Positions 27,759 through 28,345 of a DNA stretch of 28,345 nucleotides are shown here, one piece after another. Position 1 is the stretch's first letter; every line of letters begins with the position of its first letter. The notes under the pieces were generated by a model. It saw nothing but the letters and a program-made list of their open reading frames with translations, was not told the origin of the DNA and ran no database searches. Made by a program: the position numbers and the translations under genes. Source of the stretch: a virus; the IMG/VR virus record IMGVR_UViG_3300006919_000305, positions 1 to 28,345 of that record. One strand, 5' to 3'.

Positions 27759-28286
27759 TTAAGTAGTAGTATTTGTTTCAAAGTATTGATAGCCAAACGT
27801 AATGTTAAACTGTTCAATAGCTGTTTGTTCGTCATACGATAAGTCAATTGTTCCAATCTCAGTTGGATATGCACCTCTTAAAGTGTAAGACTTAATTGTA
27901 TTACCGTTTCTATCTAAGTGGTCAATAAATGCGTCCACTTGATAGTCAGCTGGGTTAGTTAAACCCTCATTGTCAGTCATATTATTGATGCCGTTTTGCC
28001 ATCTTTCAAAAGCATTTCTTAGTTTGAAGTTTGAGTCATTGTAAACAGTGATTGACCAATCTGCAAATGTTCTATCACCTGCAATCTTAATTGATCTACC
28101 TCTAAACTTCACATCAACTGTACCCAGCGTCATAGCTGGAATAGTTGTTGATCTACATAAAAATGCTAGGTCTTCTATTTCTCCACCAACTTGTGCATAA
28201 CCAGGAAAAGGCATTACTACCTTAAACTGGTTAGCTCTAGCGCCACCGCCAGCAAGTTTAGCTTTGAAGTCATTAATGTTTGCCAT
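27759..28286 (-). CDS. 19: Tail tube protein gp19
   Basis: The 175-aa protein matches T4 gp19 (163 aa): RANQFKVVMPFPGY, EIEDLAFLCRSTTIPAMTLG, FRGRSIKIAGDRTFADWSIT and TVYNDSNFKLRNAFERWQNG, with a final NITFGYQYFE strand. Hexamer rings stack into the inner tube of the contractile tail. GAGGAG precedes the ATG. It follows the gp18 sheath gene with a 19-base gap and is upstream of the portal gene. Confidence 0.95.
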   Translation of the reverse strand: MANINDFKAKLAGGGARANQFKVVMPFPGYAQVGGEIEDLAFLCRSTTIPAMTLGTVDVKFRGRSIKIAGDRTFADWSITVYNDSNFKLRNAFERWQNGINNMTDNEGLTNPADYQVDAFIDHLDRNGNTIKSYTLRGAYPTEIGTIDLSYDEQTAIEQFNITFGYQYFETNTTT

Positions 28287-28305
28287 TTTTTATTCTCCTC
28301 TACTA

Positions 28306-28345
28306 TTAACCTGCGACTTCTTCAAAAGAAACGCCAGTTCTTGTT
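28306..28345 (-). CDS. 18: Tail sheath protein gp18 (last codons only)
   Basis: The minus strand reads TRTGVSFEEVAG followed by TAA (28306-28308), ending 19 bases before gp19. Twelve residues cannot prove identity, but a coding frame ending just before gp19 in a T4-like phage is expected to be the sheath gp18, and the C-terminal pattern is compatible. Confidence 0.6.
   Translation of the reverse strand, partial: TRTGVSFEEVAG

Noticed and set aside
1-28345. CRISPR array, insertion sequence, integrase or attachment site
   Set aside because: No regularly spaced direct repeats, no transposase or recombinase motifs and no terminal inverted repeats were seen; consistent with a lytic myovirus.

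Overview
The window reads as part of the genome of a T4-like marine myovirus, most likely a pelagiphage (SAR11 host) or a close relative. This rests on visibly AT-rich sequence, on T4 core genes in the order usual for marine T4-like phages, and on a marine accessory set (Hsp20, ribosomal protein S21, a CobS/CobT-like pair, many Fe(II)/2-oxoglutarate oxygenases, tryptophan halogenase, peptide deformylase). The host assignment is inference. Every convincing gene is on the minus strand, so transcription runs from high to low coordinates.

Read in transcription order (right to left), the structural block comes first: the last codons of tail sheath gp18, tail tube gp19, portal gp20, a 99-aa prohead-core-like protein, four small proteins (two of them tandem relatives), prohead protease gp21, scaffold gp22 and major capsid gp23. 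A strong intrinsic terminator follows gp23. Then come a small membrane/coiled-coil protein and a second tail-tube-fold protein. TATAAATA boxes, the T4 late-promoter element, sit before the 99-aa gene, gp21, gp22, hsp20 and gp44.

The next block is recombination and regulation: UvsY, three oxygenases, UvsW, a small unknown, the late sigma factor gp55, a flavin-dependent tryptophan halogenase, gp47, an oxygenase, gp46, an unknown, peptide deformylase and another oxygenase. The left third holds a DruA-like (DUF4338) protein, a 32-aa zinc-ribbon protein, a HExxH/VWA protein (CobT-like) with its MoxR-type AAA+ partner (CobS-like), an oxygenase, ribosomal protein S21, a gene-free 250-nt stretch that folds like a pseudoknotted structured RNA, Hsp20, a tRNA-Gly(UCC)-like element, clamp gp45, an acidic unknown, a seventh oxygenase, and the start of clamp loader gp44.

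Six minus-strand sigma70-type promoters (TTGACN or TTGATT, spacer exactly 17 nt, -10 TATATT/TATTAT/TAGGAT/TATAAT) divide this early/middle part into transcription units. In three units (gp55, the DruA-like gene, the CobT-like gene) the -10 is only 6-7 nt from the ATG, so the messages should be leaderless. In three cases the -35 lies in the loop of a hairpin that follows the preceding gene, combining a possible terminator with the next promoter.

Together the genes suggest an early programme (recombination, replication clamp, modification enzymes, translation and chaperone factors). It would hand over to gp55 plus the gp45 clamp for late transcription of capsid genes. The most unusual items are the structured RNA, the tRNA-like start of the gp45 transcript, the leaderless promoter design and the seven dioxygenases in 28 kb.
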